A stretch of 64,000 nucleotides of DNA from Bradyrhizobium_A sp052115025 (GCF_052115025.1 NZ_JBFRFW010000016.1:1-64000); one strand, 5' to 3'; positions 47,608 through 56,238 are shown, numbered from the stretch's first letter. The notes: generated by a model from the letters alone, not told the origin. A program made the numbers and translations.

Positions 47608-48420
47608 ATGGTGTTCGCGCTCGGTCCCGCAGCCCGTTCGGCAGGTTACCGGCTAGAGGCGTTCGAGAGCATCGGATCGACCAATGCGGAAGCACTGGCA
47701 CGGGCCCGCGCCGGTGAGCGCGGGCCGCTTTGGCTGGTGACGCCGCAGCAGACCGCCGGCCGCGGCCGGCGCGACCGGGCCTGGATCTCGCCGCGCGGTA
47801 ACCTCGCCGCCAGCGTCGTCGAGGTGATCGACGTTGCGCCGCCGGTTGCCGCGACGTTGGGGTTCGCCGCCGGGCTCGCGCTCGAGCAGGCCCTGCAGGC
47901 GGTCAGCGTCGAGGCACGGCTGCGCTCGCCGGACTCGACCGACACCGTGTTCACGCTGAAATGGCCCAATGACGTGCTGGCCGGCGGCCGCAAGCTGTCC
48001 GGCATTCTGCTCGAGGCCGAGCTTGTTGCGTCGCGGCAGCTCGCTGTCGTCGTCGGGATTGGCGTGAATGTGGTGGCGGCGCCCGAAGGCACGCCATACC
48101 CTGCGGCGGCGCTGCATGCGCTCGGCATTCATGTCGGGGCGGAGGAGCTGTTCGGCGCGCTGTCGGAGGCCTGGGCGCGGTTGCGCGCGGTCTGGGACAA
48201 CGGCCGCGGCTTCGGCGAGATCCGCCGGCAGTGGCTGGAACGGGCTTCCGGGCTCGGCCAGCCGGTGTCGGTGAGGACCGGGGGCGCGCCGCTGACCGGC
48301 CGTTTCGAGACCATCGACGACACCGGCTGCCTGATCGTGGTCACGGACGATGGGGCCAAGGTGCCGGTGACCGCCGGCGATGTCTATTTCGGGGCGGCCG
48401 CCTCGTCAGGAGCTACATGA
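47608..48420 (+). CDS. birA: Biotin-[acetyl-CoA-carboxylase] ligase
   Basis: A 270-residue biotin protein ligase that activates biotin to biotinyl-AMP and attaches it to carboxyl carrier protein. The Gly-rich biotin/ATP loop GRGRRDRAWISPRGNLAASV and LKWPNDVLAGGRKLSGILLE with the catalytic lysine are clear. There is no N-terminal winged helix, so it is a group I ligase and not a repressor. It follows nuoN by one base and overlaps rnj. Confidence 0.95.
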   Translation: MVFALGPAARSAGYRLEAFESIGSTNAEALARARAGERGPLWLVTPQQTAGRGRRDRAWISPRGNLAASVVEVIDVAPPVAATLGFAAGLALEQALQAVSVEARLRSPDSTDTVFTLKWPNDVLAGGRKLSGILLEAELVASRQLAVVVGIGVNVVAAPEGTPYPAAALHALGIHVGAEELFGALSEAWARLRAVWDNGRGFGEIRRQWLERASGLGQPVSVRTGGAPLTGRFETIDDTGCLIVVTDDGAKVPVTAGDVYFGAAASSGAT

Positions 48421-50090
48421 TGGCGCGACCCGACGAACTGACTTTCGCGCCGCTCGGGGGTGTCGGCGAGATCGGCATGAACCTGTCGATCTACGGCATC
48501 GGCAACCGTCATCAGCGCAGCTGGCTCGCCGTCGACCTCGGCGTGTCGTTCGGCGACGAGGAGCACCTGCCGGGCATCGACCTCGTGATGCCCGACATCC
48601 GCTTCCTGGAGCAGGAGCGCAAGAACCTCGTCGGCATCGTGCTGACCCACGCCCACGAGGACCATTTCGGCGCCATCATCGACCTGTGGCCGCGGCTGCG
48701 GGTGCCGATCTATGCCACCGCGTTCAGTGCGGGCCTGTTCGAGGCGAAATGCGCCGCGGAGCGCAACGCGCCGGAGATTCCTGTCACGGTCGTGCCGTCG
48801 GGCGGGCGCATTGACTTGGGTCCGTTCAACGTCGAGTTCATTCCGGTGGCGCATTCGATCCCGGAATCCCATGCGCTCGCCATCCGCACCTCGGCCGGCA
48901 CCGTGTTGCACACCGGTGACTGGAAGATCGATCCGACCCCGATCATCGGCAAGCCGACCGACGAGAAGCGGCTGCGCGAACTCGGCGACGAGGGCGTGCT
49001 GGCGCTGGTCGGCGATTCCACCAACGCGGTGCGCGACGGCCGTTCGCCGTCGGAAACCGAGGTGGCCGCGGCGATCACTGCGATCGTCAAGCAGGCCAGG
49101 GGGCGCGTCGCCGTGACGACCTTTGCGTCCAACGTCGCCCGTATCCGCGCCGTGGCCGACGCGGCGCGGGCCGCCGACCGCGAGGTCGTGGTGGTCGGCC
49201 GCGCCATGGAGCGTGTGGTGCAGGTGGCGCGCGAGACCGGCTACCTCGACGGCGTCGCGGAGTTCCGCAGCGCCGAGTACTACGGCCATTTCCCCCCGGA
49301 CAAGGTGCTGGCGCTGTGCACCGGCAGCCAGGGCGAGCCGCGCGCAGCGCTCGCCCGCATCGCCAACGACGACCACCCGCTGGTCACCCTCAACAGGGGC
49401 GACTGCGTGATCTTTTCCTCGCGCACCATTCCGGGCAACGAGAAGGCGGTCGGCGCCATCATCAACTCGTTCGTCGAGCAGGGCGTCGAGATCATCACCG
49501 ACCGCACCCATCTCGTCCACGTCTCCGGCCATCCGCGCCGCGACGAGCTGCGCGACATGATTTCCTGGGTGCGTCCGCAGGTGCTTATCCCCGTGCATGG
49601 CGAGGCGCTGCACCTGTCGGAGCATGCCAAGCTCGCCCGCGCCGCCGGCGTGCCCAAGGTGATCACCTGCAAGAATGGCAATCTGCTGCGTCTCGGACCC
49701 GGCGATCCGGCCGTGATCGACGATGTGCCGTCGGGGCGCATCTACAAGGACGGCAAACTGCTCGAGGACCAGAAGGCCCGCGCCGTGGTCGAGCGGCGGC
49801 GGATGTCGTTTGCCGGCTGCGCGTTCGTCGCGCTCGCGCTGACCGAGAAGGGTGAGCTCGCGGACGATCCCGAAGTTGATCTGATGGGTATTCCGGAAAA
49901 CAATGCCGAGGGTGAGGTGATCGCCGACGAGGTGTTCGATCTCGTGGTGTCGACGGTCGAAAACCTGCCGCGGGCCCGCCGGCGGGACGCGGATGCCGTG
50001 TCGGAATCGATTCGCCGCGCCGTGCGCGCCTCGATCGCCGAGCAGTGGGGCAAGAAGCCCCTCTGCGTCGTGCATGTCTTGATGGTCTAG
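48420..50090 (+). CDS. rnj: Ribonuclease J
   Basis: A 556-residue metallo-beta-lactamase/beta-CASP nuclease with 5' exo- and endonuclease activity in RNA processing; in alphaproteobacteria it also takes part in rRNA maturation. The metal motif is H77-A-H-E-D-H82 in LTHAHEDHFGAIIDLW, and GLYFG-type core stretches include VLHTGDWKIDPTPI, DSTNAVRDGRSPSE and GNEKAVGAIINSFVEQG, with VSGHPRRDELRDMI late. ATG 48420 is placed 7 bases from AGGAG; ATG 48417 is directly in front. It overlaps the birA stop, so it is translationally coupled. Confidence 0.95.
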   Translation: MARPDELTFAPLGGVGEIGMNLSIYGIGNRHQRSWLAVDLGVSFGDEEHLPGIDLVMPDIRFLEQERKNLVGIVLTHAHEDHFGAIIDLWPRLRVPIYATAFSAGLFEAKCAAERNAPEIPVTVVPSGGRIDLGPFNVEFIPVAHSIPESHALAIRTSAGTVLHTGDWKIDPTPIIGKPTDEKRLRELGDEGVLALVGDSTNAVRDGRSPSETEVAAAITAIVKQARGRVAVTTFASNVARIRAVADAARAADREVVVVGRAMERVVQVARETGYLDGVAEFRSAEYYGHFPPDKVLALCTGSQGEPRAALARIANDDHPLVTLNRGDCVIFSSRTIPGNEKAVGAIINSFVEQGVEIITDRTHLVHVSGHPRRDELRDMISWVRPQVLIPVHGEALHLSEHAKLARAAGVPKVITCKNGNLLRLGPGDPAVIDDVPSGRIYKDGKLLEDQKARAVVERRRMSFAGCAFVALALTEKGELADDPEVDLMGIPENNAEGEVIADEVFDLVVSTVENLPRARRRDADAVSESIRRAVRASIAEQWGKKPLCVVHVLMV

Positions 50091-50153
50091 GCTGCGACGC
50101 GGCTCCGGCGCGTTGGTGGCCGGTGCTCGTCAGCAAGCAACAGGGAGGATGTC

Positions 50154-50558
<405 letters not shown>

Positions 50559-50564
50559 CGTTCC

Positions 50565-50837
50565 GTGTCGATCTCGTCCGCGATTGCGATCTATTTCGTG
50601 CTGTGGTGGGTGGTGCTGTTCGCGGTGCTGCCGTTCGGCGTGCGCAGCCAGGTCGAGGAGGGCACCTCCGCGGCACCGGGCTCCGATCCCGGCGCGCCGG
50701 TGTTGCCGCGCATGGCCAGGAAGCTGCTGTGGACCACGCTGATTTCGTTGGCGCTGTTCACCGCCGGTCTGTGGGCCTACAAGGCCGGCTACCTGAACGT
50801 CGAGCGCCTGACAAAGATGATGGGGATACCGCTGTAG
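50565..50837 (+). CDS. DUF1467 family membrane protein
   Basis: A 90-residue protein with two helices (IAIYFVLWWVVLFAVLPFGV and LLWTTLISLALFTAGLWAY) and the loop VRSQVEEGTSAAPGSDPGAP. Layout and the WWVVLFAVLPFGV stretch match DUF1467, an alphaproteobacterial family commonly found next to mce and proS as here; function unknown. The GTG start at 50565 lies 6 bases after mce. Confidence 0.85.
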   Translation: MSISSAIAIYFVLWWVVLFAVLPFGVRSQVEEGTSAAPGSDPGAPVLPRMARKLLWTTLISLALFTAGLWAYKAGYLNVERLTKMMGIPL

Positions 50838-50923
50838 GGTGGTGCCTGCCGCGGCAGGCACGTCACATCCTTGACACGTTGACGTCGTAACTCCCGCCCT
50901 GTCAGGGTTACTGTCGACAAGAC

Positions 50924-50951
50924 AAAAAAAAGCAGGGCCCATGCCCTGCTT
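50924..50951 (-). terminator. Strong minus-strand terminator with no protein gene in front
   Basis: On the minus strand AAGCAGGGC (50951-50943) pairs with GCCCTGCTT (50938-50930) around a 4-base loop, and the last stem T runs into a stretch of eight T (50931-50924). The nearest minus-strand protein gene upstream is several kilobases away, so it most likely ends a non-coding transcript. Confidence 0.82.
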
Positions 50952-51088
50952 CAAAAATTGTGTCGACCCTATTGTCCCCGAAAGCGTTGAGGTTTGGTGC
51001 TGTTGGACGGGGCGACGCTGCTTCGGCGCGTCAGGGCTCCTCCCGAGACTTGGACCACCAAGCTTCAGCCTCACGGCCAGCTTGAAGC
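50924..51088 (-). ncRNA. Candidate small RNA of about 165 nt between DUF1467 and proS
   Basis: The minus strand shows a full gene-like layout without a protein frame: GTGACA (51120-51115), 17 bases, TAGCGT (51097-51092), then several hairpins and the terminator. The 5' hairpin pairs GCTTCA (51088-51083) with TGAAGC (51067-51062), with an inner GCC/GGC. CTTGG (51062-51058) pairs with CCAAG (51053-51049). GACGC (51032-51028) pairs with GCGTC (51018-51014). CCCCG (51012-51008) pairs with CGGGG (50980-50976). An exposed GGAGGAG lies at about 51044-51037. The family is not recognised; the length is near that of 6S RNA, but the 6S bubble is not seen. Confidence 0.5.
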
Positions 51089-51465
51089 ATCACGCTAGCT
51101 GATCATTTTTGATTTGTCACTCTTTTCGGCAACAAATGTCTAAAACATCGGCTGGACGTAAATCTTCGTTTCAAACGGCTGATGGATCGCGCCAAAATAC
51201 AACCGGAAGGCGAAAATTCCACTGGAGCGCGAGGGGTGGTCCGGTGATCCCAGGGCCTTGAACGGCTGCGCCGCCGGCCCGGCGCCCGCTCGATCCCATC
51301 AGGAGAATCACAGCTGCACGATGCAGCCGGAGCGCCCACCAGGCTGGCCGCGGCGCTGGCGATCCCTGCCAAAACGCGGTTTTCCGGCCGCAAACGCTTG
51401 TGTTTTGAGCCCCGATCCGGTTTCACTGCCTGTATCCCTGTCCCAAACGATTCTTGAGTGTTCCC
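51089..51465 (+). other. Leader region upstream of proS
   Basis: These 377 bases hold the putative promoter of the minus-strand RNA (51092-51120) and then the upstream region of proS. I see no credible protein frame, no T-box element (rare in proteobacteria) and no convincing plus-strand promoter. Confidence 0.4.
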
Positions 51466-52785
51466 ATGCGATTGTCGCGTTTCTTTCTGCCCATCCTCAA
51501 GGAGACGCCGAAGGAGGCGGAGATTGCGTCGCACCGCCTGATGCTGCGCGCGGGTATGCTGCGCCAGCAGGCCGCGGGCATTTACTCCTGGCTGCCGCTC
51601 GGCCTGCGGGTGCTGGCCAAGATCGAGCAGATCGTCCGTGAGGAGCAGAACCGGGCCGGCGCCATCGAGCTCTTGATGCCGACACTGCAGCTCGCCGATC
51701 TCTGGCGCGAGAGCGGTCGCTATGACGCCTACGGTCCGGAGATGCTGCGCATCCAGGACCGCCACAAGCGCGAACTTCTCTACGGTCCGACCAACGAGGA
51801 GATGATCACCGAGATCTTCCGCAGCTATGTCCGCTCCTACAAGAGCCTGCCGCTCAACCTCTACCACATCCAGTGGAAATTCCGCGACGAGCAGCGCCCG
51901 CGCTTCGGCGTGATGCGCGGCCGCGAATTCCTGATGAAGGACGCCTATTCCTTCGACATCGACCAGGATGCGGCGCGGCTGTCCTACAACAAGATGTTCG
52001 TCGCCTATCTGCGCACGTTCGCGCGGATGGGGCTGCAGGCGATTCCGATGCGGGCCGAGACCGGTCCGATCGGCGGCGACCTGTCGCACGAGTTCATCGT
52101 GCTGGCCGACACCGGCGAGTCCGGCGTCTACTGCAACAGCGATGTGCTCAAGCTGCCGGTGCCGGGCGAGGACGTCGACTACGGCGGCGATCTGACTCCG
52201 ATCATCCGGCAGTGGACCGAGCTCTATGCGGCGACGGAGGACGTCCACGACGCCGCGCGGTTCGACAGCGAGGTTCCCGAGGCCAAGCGGCTGCACACCC
52301 GCGGCATCGAGGTCGGCCAGATCTTCTATTTCGGCACCAAGTACTCCGAGACCATGAAGGCGCTGGTGATGGGCCCGGACGGCACCGAGCGGCCGATCCA
52401 TGGCGGCTCCTATGGCGTCGGTGTGTCGCGCCTGCTCGGCGCGATCATCGAGGCCTTCCATGACGAGGCGGGCATCAAGTGGCCGGAGACCGTGGCCCCG
52501 TTCCGCGTCGCGCTGCTCAACCTCAAACAGGGTGGCGGCGACACCGACGTTGCCTGCGACAGGCTCTACGCGGCGCTGACCGCCAAGGGCGTCGACGTGC
52601 TCTATGACGACCGTGAGGAGCGGCCGGGCGCCAAGTTTGCGACCGCCGACCTGATCGGCATCCCCTGGCAGGTGATGGTCGGCCCGAAGGGCCTCGCCGA
52701 GGGCAAGGTCGAGCTCAAGCGCCGCAGCGACGGCGAGCGCGAACTGCTGACGCCGGACGACGTCATTGCCCGGCTGACCGCATGA
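51466..52785 (+). CDS. proS: Prolyl-tRNA synthetase (short alphaproteobacterial form)
   Basis: A 439-residue class II synthetase. Motifs: ASHRLMLRAGMLRQQAAGIY at the start, motif 2 YHIQWKFRDEQRPRFGVMRG, and motif 3 with YGVGVSRLLGAIIEAFHDEA; the anticodon domain follows (VDVLYDDREERPGAKFATAD). It lacks the ~180-residue editing insertion of E. coli ProRS, as usual in alphaproteobacteria. ATG 51466 (MRLSRFFLPILKETPKEAE) is canonical. Confidence 0.97.
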   Translation: MRLSRFFLPILKETPKEAEIASHRLMLRAGMLRQQAAGIYSWLPLGLRVLAKIEQIVREEQNRAGAIELLMPTLQLADLWRESGRYDAYGPEMLRIQDRHKRELLYGPTNEEMITEIFRSYVRSYKSLPLNLYHIQWKFRDEQRPRFGVMRGREFLMKDAYSFDIDQDAARLSYNKMFVAYLRTFARMGLQAIPMRAETGPIGGDLSHEFIVLADTGESGVYCNSDVLKLPVPGEDVDYGGDLTPIIRQWTELYAATEDVHDAARFDSEVPEAKRLHTRGIEVGQIFYFGTKYSETMKALVMGPDGTERPIHGGSYGVGVSRLLGAIIEAFHDEAGIKWPETVAPFRVALLNLKQGGGDTDVACDRLYAALTAKGVDVLYDDREERPGAKFATADLIGIPWQVMVGPKGLAEGKVELKRRSDGERELLTPDDVIARLTA

Positions 52786-52858
52786 GTTTCTCACCGCGTG
52801 AGGCGCGGTGCCGAGGGTGTGCGACCAGAATTAGCCCCAATCGTGTGAAATCCGTGCG

Positions 52859-54139
52859 ATGGATACGCCGATGAGTGAGCCAGTCCGAACCGCCCCCTTC
52901 GCCGCCTTCGAGTGGATGTTGTCGATGCGCTACCTGCGGGCGCGTCGCAAGGAGGGATTCATCTCGGTCATCGCCGGCTTCTCGTTCCTCGGCATCATGC
53001 TGGGTGTGGCGACCTTGATCATCGTCATGGCGGTGATGAACGGCTTCCGCACGGAGCTGCTCGACAAGATTCTCGGCCTCAACGGCCATATCGCGGTGCA
53101 GCCGCAGGAATCGCCGTTGACCGACTGGAAGGACGTCGCCGAGCGGATCAACACCGTGAACGGCATCCGTTTTGCCGCCCCCGTGGTCGACGGGCAGGCG
53201 CTGGGATCCTCGCCCTATGGCGCCGCCGGCGTGTTCGTGCGCGGCATCCGCGCCAAGGACCTCGACAACGTCACCTCCGTCGCCAAGAACATCAAGCAGG
53301 GCACGCTGGAGGGATTCGACGAGGGGCAGGGGATCGCGATCGGCCGTCGGCTTGCCGACCAGCTTTCCGTCCATGCGGGTGACAGCGTGACGCTGGTGGC
53401 GCCGCGCGGTGCCGTGACGCCGATGGGGACGACGCCGCGGATCAAGCCCTACAAGGTCGCGGCGGTGTTCGAGATCGGCATGTCGGAATACGACGCGACT
53501 TTCGTGTTCATGCCGCTCGCCGAGGCGCAGGCCTATTTCAACCGCAGCAACGACGTGACCGCGATCGAGATCTATACCGACAATCCCGACAAGGTCGAAA
53601 CCTACCGCAAGGCGGTGATCGAGGCGGCCGGGCGGCCGATCTACCTGATCGACTGGCGCAGCCGCAACGCCACCTTCTTCAATGCACTGCAGGTCGAGCG
53701 CAACGTCATGTTCCTGATCCTGACCCTGATCGTGCTGGTCGCGGCGCTCAATATCGTGTCCGGCCTGATCATGCTGGTGAAGGACAAGGGCAGCGACATC
53801 GCGATCCTGCGCACCATGGGCGCGTCGCAGGGCGCGGTGATGCGGGTGTTCCTGATCACCGGCGCGGCGATCGGCGTGGTCGGCACCCTGGTTGGATTTC
53901 TGGTCGGGCTCGTGATCTGCCTGAACATCGAGGCGATCCGCCAGTTCCTGTCGTGGCTGACCAACACTCAGCTGTTCCCGCCTGAACTGTATTTCCTGTC
54001 CAGGCTGCCCGCCCAGGTCGATGTCGCCGAGACGGCGGCGGTTGTGATCATGGCGCTGACGCTGTCGTTCCTGGCGACGCTCTATCCGTCATGGCGGGCG
54101 TCGCGGCTCGATCCCGTCGAAGCGCTTCGGTACGAATAG
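52859..54139 (+). CDS. lolC: Lipoprotein-releasing ABC transporter permease LolC/E type
   Basis: A 426-residue permease that extracts lipoproteins from the inner membrane for LolA. The N-terminal MRYLRARRKEGFISVIAGFS, with a first helix (about 40-65, LGIMLGVATLIIVMAVMNGF), is the Lol signature. A large periplasmic domain and three C-terminal helices follow (NVMFLILTLIVLVAALNIVS; MRVFLITGAAIGVVGTLVGF; LSFLATLYPSWRASRLDPVE). Only one permease gene is present, so it probably acts as a homodimer (LolF-like). ATG 52859 is used; ATG 52871 (MSEPVRTAPF) is equally possible. Confidence 0.93.
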   Translation: MDTPMSEPVRTAPFAAFEWMLSMRYLRARRKEGFISVIAGFSFLGIMLGVATLIIVMAVMNGFRTELLDKILGLNGHIAVQPQESPLTDWKDVAERINTVNGIRFAAPVVDGQALGSSPYGAAGVFVRGIRAKDLDNVTSVAKNIKQGTLEGFDEGQGIAIGRRLADQLSVHAGDSVTLVAPRGAVTPMGTTPRIKPYKVAAVFEIGMSEYDATFVFMPLAEAQAYFNRSNDVTAIEIYTDNPDKVETYRKAVIEAAGRPIYLIDWRSRNATFFNALQVERNVMFLILTLIVLVAALNIVSGLIMLVKDKGSDIAILRTMGASQGAVMRVFLITGAAIGVVGTLVGFLVGLVICLNIEAIRQFLSWLTNTQLFPPELYFLSRLPAQVDVAETAAVVIMALTLSFLATLYPSWRASRLDPVEALRYE

Positions 54140-54149
54140 GGCGGCTGCG

Positions 54150-54851
54150 ATGGCTCAGGGGGACAAGGACGACGTACCGGTGATCTACCTGCACGACATC
54201 CGCCGGCAATACCGGCAGGGTGAAGCGGTGCTCACCATTCTCGATGGCGCCAAGCTCGCGCTGTGGCCGGGGCAGTCGGTGGCGCTGGTGGCGCCATCGG
54301 GCTCGGGCAAGTCGACGCTGCTGCATATCGCCGGGCTGCTGGAAAGCCCCGATGAAGGCGAGGTCTATGTCGGCGGCACTGCCACCTCGACGCTGTCGGA
54401 CGCGGACCGCACCCAGCTGCGCCGCACCGACATCGGGTTCGTCTACCAGTCGCACCGGCTGCTGCCGGAATTCACCGCGCTCGAGAATGTCATGCTGCCG
54501 CAGATGATCCGCGGCCTGAAGCGCGGCGAGACCATCCAGCGTGCCAAGGAGATCCTGGCTTATCTCGGGCTTGGTGAGCGCATCACCCACAGGCCGGCGG
54601 AGTTGTCCGGCGGTGAACAGCAGCGCGTCGCGATCGCGCGGGCGGTCGCCAATGCACCGCGGGTGCTGTTCGCCGACGAGCCGACCGGCAATCTCGATCC
54701 GCACACTGCCGATCACGTCTTCCAGGCGCTCATGCAACTGGTGAAGGCGACGCGGGTGTCGATGCTGATCGCCACCCACAACATGGAGCTCGCGGGCCGC
54801 ATGGATCGGCGCGTGTCGCTGCAGGACGGCCACGTCGTCGAGCTGGATTAG
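54150..54851 (+). CDS. lolD: Lipoprotein-releasing ABC transporter ATP-binding protein LolD
   Basis: A 233-residue ATPase of the MacB/LolD group. Walker A is APSGSGKST (48-56), the signature is LSGGEQQR (from 152), Walker B is LFADEP (173-178), and the Q-loop region FVYQSHRLLPEFTALENVML matches the LolD group. It lies 10 bases after lolC and forms one operon with it, probably also with proS upstream. Confidence 0.95.
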   Translation: MAQGDKDDVPVIYLHDIRRQYRQGEAVLTILDGAKLALWPGQSVALVAPSGSGKSTLLHIAGLLESPDEGEVYVGGTATSTLSDADRTQLRRTDIGFVYQSHRLLPEFTALENVMLPQMIRGLKRGETIQRAKEILAYLGLGERITHRPAELSGGEQQRVAIARAVANAPRVLFADEPTGNLDPHTADHVFQALMQLVKATRVSMLIATHNMELAGRMDRRVSLQDGHVVELD

Positions 54852-54940
54852 CGGGCGGGCAACGCCAGGCAGTGACGGCGGGGCGTCCGCCGCCGGGCCG
54901 CTTCGAAAAATGCCGTCAGGATGTGCGTGGCAGGATTCGG

Positions 54941-55234
54941 TCAGTCGCGGTGACGCGCGCGATGGCGCCGCCGCGGCGGCGGGGCGCCGTCGTCGCGGGC
55001 ATCGGCAGCCGGATCCGCGACGCCATGTGCGCCGAATGGATAGGCGGGATTGTACAGGCAGGTCGCGCCGATCCCGGAAGCGCTGGCATTGCACTGTGCC
55101 AGCGAGACAAAGCGGCAGCTGACGAGATCGTCCCGCCAGTGCAGGCAGATCGGAAAGATCTGCGACTGGGCCGATGCCGGCATCGCGGCGAAGGCAAGGC
55201 CGAAGGCCGCCGCTGCCAGCACCGCACGCATCAT
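54941..55234 (-). CDS. Small secreted DUF3551-type protein (copy 1)
   Basis: A 97-residue protein with a signal peptide (about 1-23, LAAAAFGLAFAAMPASAQ) and four spaced cysteines in the DUF3551 layout: PICLHW, VSCRFVSLAQCNASASGIG, then TCLYNPAYP. An Arg-rich tail follows (PPPRRRHRARHRD). The family is abundant in Bradyrhizobium and relatives; function unknown. The start at 55234 (MM) is fixed by GAGG 6 bases upstream. It is the downstream member of a tandem pair. Confidence 0.75.
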   Translation of the reverse strand: MMRAVLAAAAFGLAFAAMPASAQSQIFPICLHWRDDLVSCRFVSLAQCNASASGIGATCLYNPAYPFGAHGVADPAADARDDGAPPPRRRHRARHRD

Positions 55235-55265
55235 CGTCCGCCTCGCGGGCTCCACGCCGCGATGC

Positions 55266-55553
55266 TCAGTAATATTCCCGGTACCAGTGCTTGCGCTTGC
55301 CGCGGGGGCGCGGCGCGGGCTCGTCGACATAGGCGGCGCGGCCGGCGTAGGCGGGGTTGGCGAGGCAGGTCGCGCCGAGCCCCGAGGCAGACGCAGCGCA
55401 CTGGCCGAACGTGCTGTAGCGACAGTCCATCCGGTCGTACGGACCGAATTGGCAGACGGGATAGTTGCCGGCGGAAGCGGGGGCCGTGCTCATCGCTGTC
55501 GCACCGATCCCGATGGCGAGGGCGGACATCGCGCCCAACACAATGCTACGCAT
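55266..55553 (-). CDS. Small secreted DUF3551-type protein (copy 2)
   Basis: A 95-residue paralogue of the neighbouring gene: signal peptide (about 1-28, ending APASAG), cysteines in YPVCQFGPYDRMDCRYSTFG, QCAASASGLGATCLANPAYA, and a basic, aromatic tail RGKRKHWYREYY. ATG 55553 follows a perfect AGGAGGTTGAA. The two copies are 31 bp apart on the same strand and probably co-transcribed. Confidence 0.8.
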   Translation of the reverse strand: MRSIVLGAMSALAIGIGATAMSTAPASAGNYPVCQFGPYDRMDCRYSTFGQCAASASGLGATCLANPAYAGRAAYVDEPAPRPRGKRKHWYREYY

Positions 55554-55775
55554 TTCAACCTCCTGCCGACTCGCGGCGCTTCGAACTGTCCTCTGCACCA
55601 AGCCGCTCCCGCCGATTTTCGTCAAGACACGTTTGCGCGTGCCATCGTCGCAATGCAGCCACCTTCCGTCTTAGGCGCCCGGAGCGGCCGTTCCGTTCAA
55701 ATGAAGATGAAAGCTCTGTGCGGCAGGCTCGGATTTCGGACTTGCGATGTCGGGGCGCGGCAACATATTGGGGCG

Positions 55776-55961
55776 ATGGGACGTGCCTTGCACCTGACGA
55801 TGTTCGCTGCCACCGCGCTCTGCTGTGCGGTGGTTCTCGGTTTTCTCGCTCACGACGGGCTCGGCTTCTCCGATCAGGTGATCCGGCGGGACGCGCTGGA
55901 GGGGGCAACCTTCGTCAGTCTTGCGCTGTTATGTGGTGTGCTGCTGCCCAGGCGCCGGTAA
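55776..55961 (+). CDS. Hypothetical 61-residue membrane protein
   Basis: A short frame with two hydrophobic stretches (LTMFAATALCCAVVLGFLA and ATFVSLALLCGVLLP) around a polar loop, FSDQVIRRDALEG, ending in PRRR. No family recognised. The hydrophobic pattern and positive C-terminus fit a two-helix membrane protein; no strong ribosome site is seen, and ATG 55800 is an alternative. The frame is open far upstream, so base composition alone could explain it. Confidence 0.4.
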   Translation: MGRALHLTMFAATALCCAVVLGFLAHDGLGFSDQVIRRDALEGATFVSLALLCGVLLPRRR

Positions 55962-56040
55962 TCCAGTCCACCACGGCCACCATCCAACCCGGTCACCGTT
56001 AACCAACCGCGCCGACTGTCCGCCGCAGCGTCGGAGGCTG

Positions 56041-56069
56041 CTTGACTCTTTGAACAAAAAGAGAACAAT
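56041..56069 (+). promoter_or_regulatory. Probable promoter of the 32-residue peptide
   Basis: CTTGAC (56041-56046), the best rhizobial -35, is followed at 17 bases by AACAAT (56064-56069), a fair -10. The -10 and expected start (about 56076) lie inside the LexA-type operator, the arrangement of an SOS-repressed promoter. Confidence 0.55.
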
Positions 56070-56084
56070 GTTCTTCATATGTTC
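56052..56084. promoter_or_regulatory. Double LexA (SOS) operator of alphaproteobacterial type
   Basis: Bases 56052-56066 read GAAC-N7-GAAC and 56070-56084 read GTTC-N7-GTTC, two inverted copies of the direct-repeat LexA box known for alphaproteobacteria (GTTC-N7-GTTC), separated by 3 bases. Together they form a near-palindromic 33-bp block. It overlaps the -10 of the promoter above and ends 55 bases before the small gene at 56140. Confidence 0.75.
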
Positions 56085-56139
56085 CTGAGCTCTCCAGGCC
56101 AGGGGCGATCCGTCACCAGGTCAGATCAAGGGGTCCGCC

Positions 56140-56238
56140 ATGTTGAGAACATTTGTCGAGGAAGCCGCCGCGCTGACGTCGATCGTTCTGTTCGTCGGAA
56201 TGGTCGCGATCTGGGCCCAGGTGCTGCCGCAGCTCTGA
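56140..56238 (+). CDS. SOS-controlled 32-residue single-pass membrane peptide (SidA-like candidate)
   Basis: A 32-residue frame that begins MLRTFVEEAA and ends WAQVLPQL. Residues 11-27 are a hydrophobic helix (LTSIVLFVGMVAIW) after a short amphipathic start with two glutamates. AAGGGG lies 6-11 bases before ATG 56140, a good ribosome site. The LexA-type operator and promoter upstream imply induction by DNA damage. Established knowledge: Caulobacter SidA is a 29-residue inner-membrane peptide induced by SOS that blocks division through FtsW/FtsN. Similar size, topology and control suggest an analogue here; sequence homology was not tested. The next gene, dnaE, starts 206 bp downstream. Confidence 0.65.
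   Translation: MLRTFVEEAAALTSIVLFVGMVAIWAQVLPQL

Noticed and set aside
50924..51088. Identification of the minus-strand RNA as 6S RNA, tmRNA, SRP RNA or RNase P RNA
   Set aside because: Length suits 6S RNA, but the large central bubble and its flanks are not visible; tag-peptide, SRP loop and RNase P core sequences are absent.
56052..56084. Reading the inverted repeat only as a terminator hairpin
   Set aside because: No plus-strand gene ends directly before it, there is no T run after it, and the two direct-repeat LexA boxes overlap promoter elements; a regulatory reading fits better.
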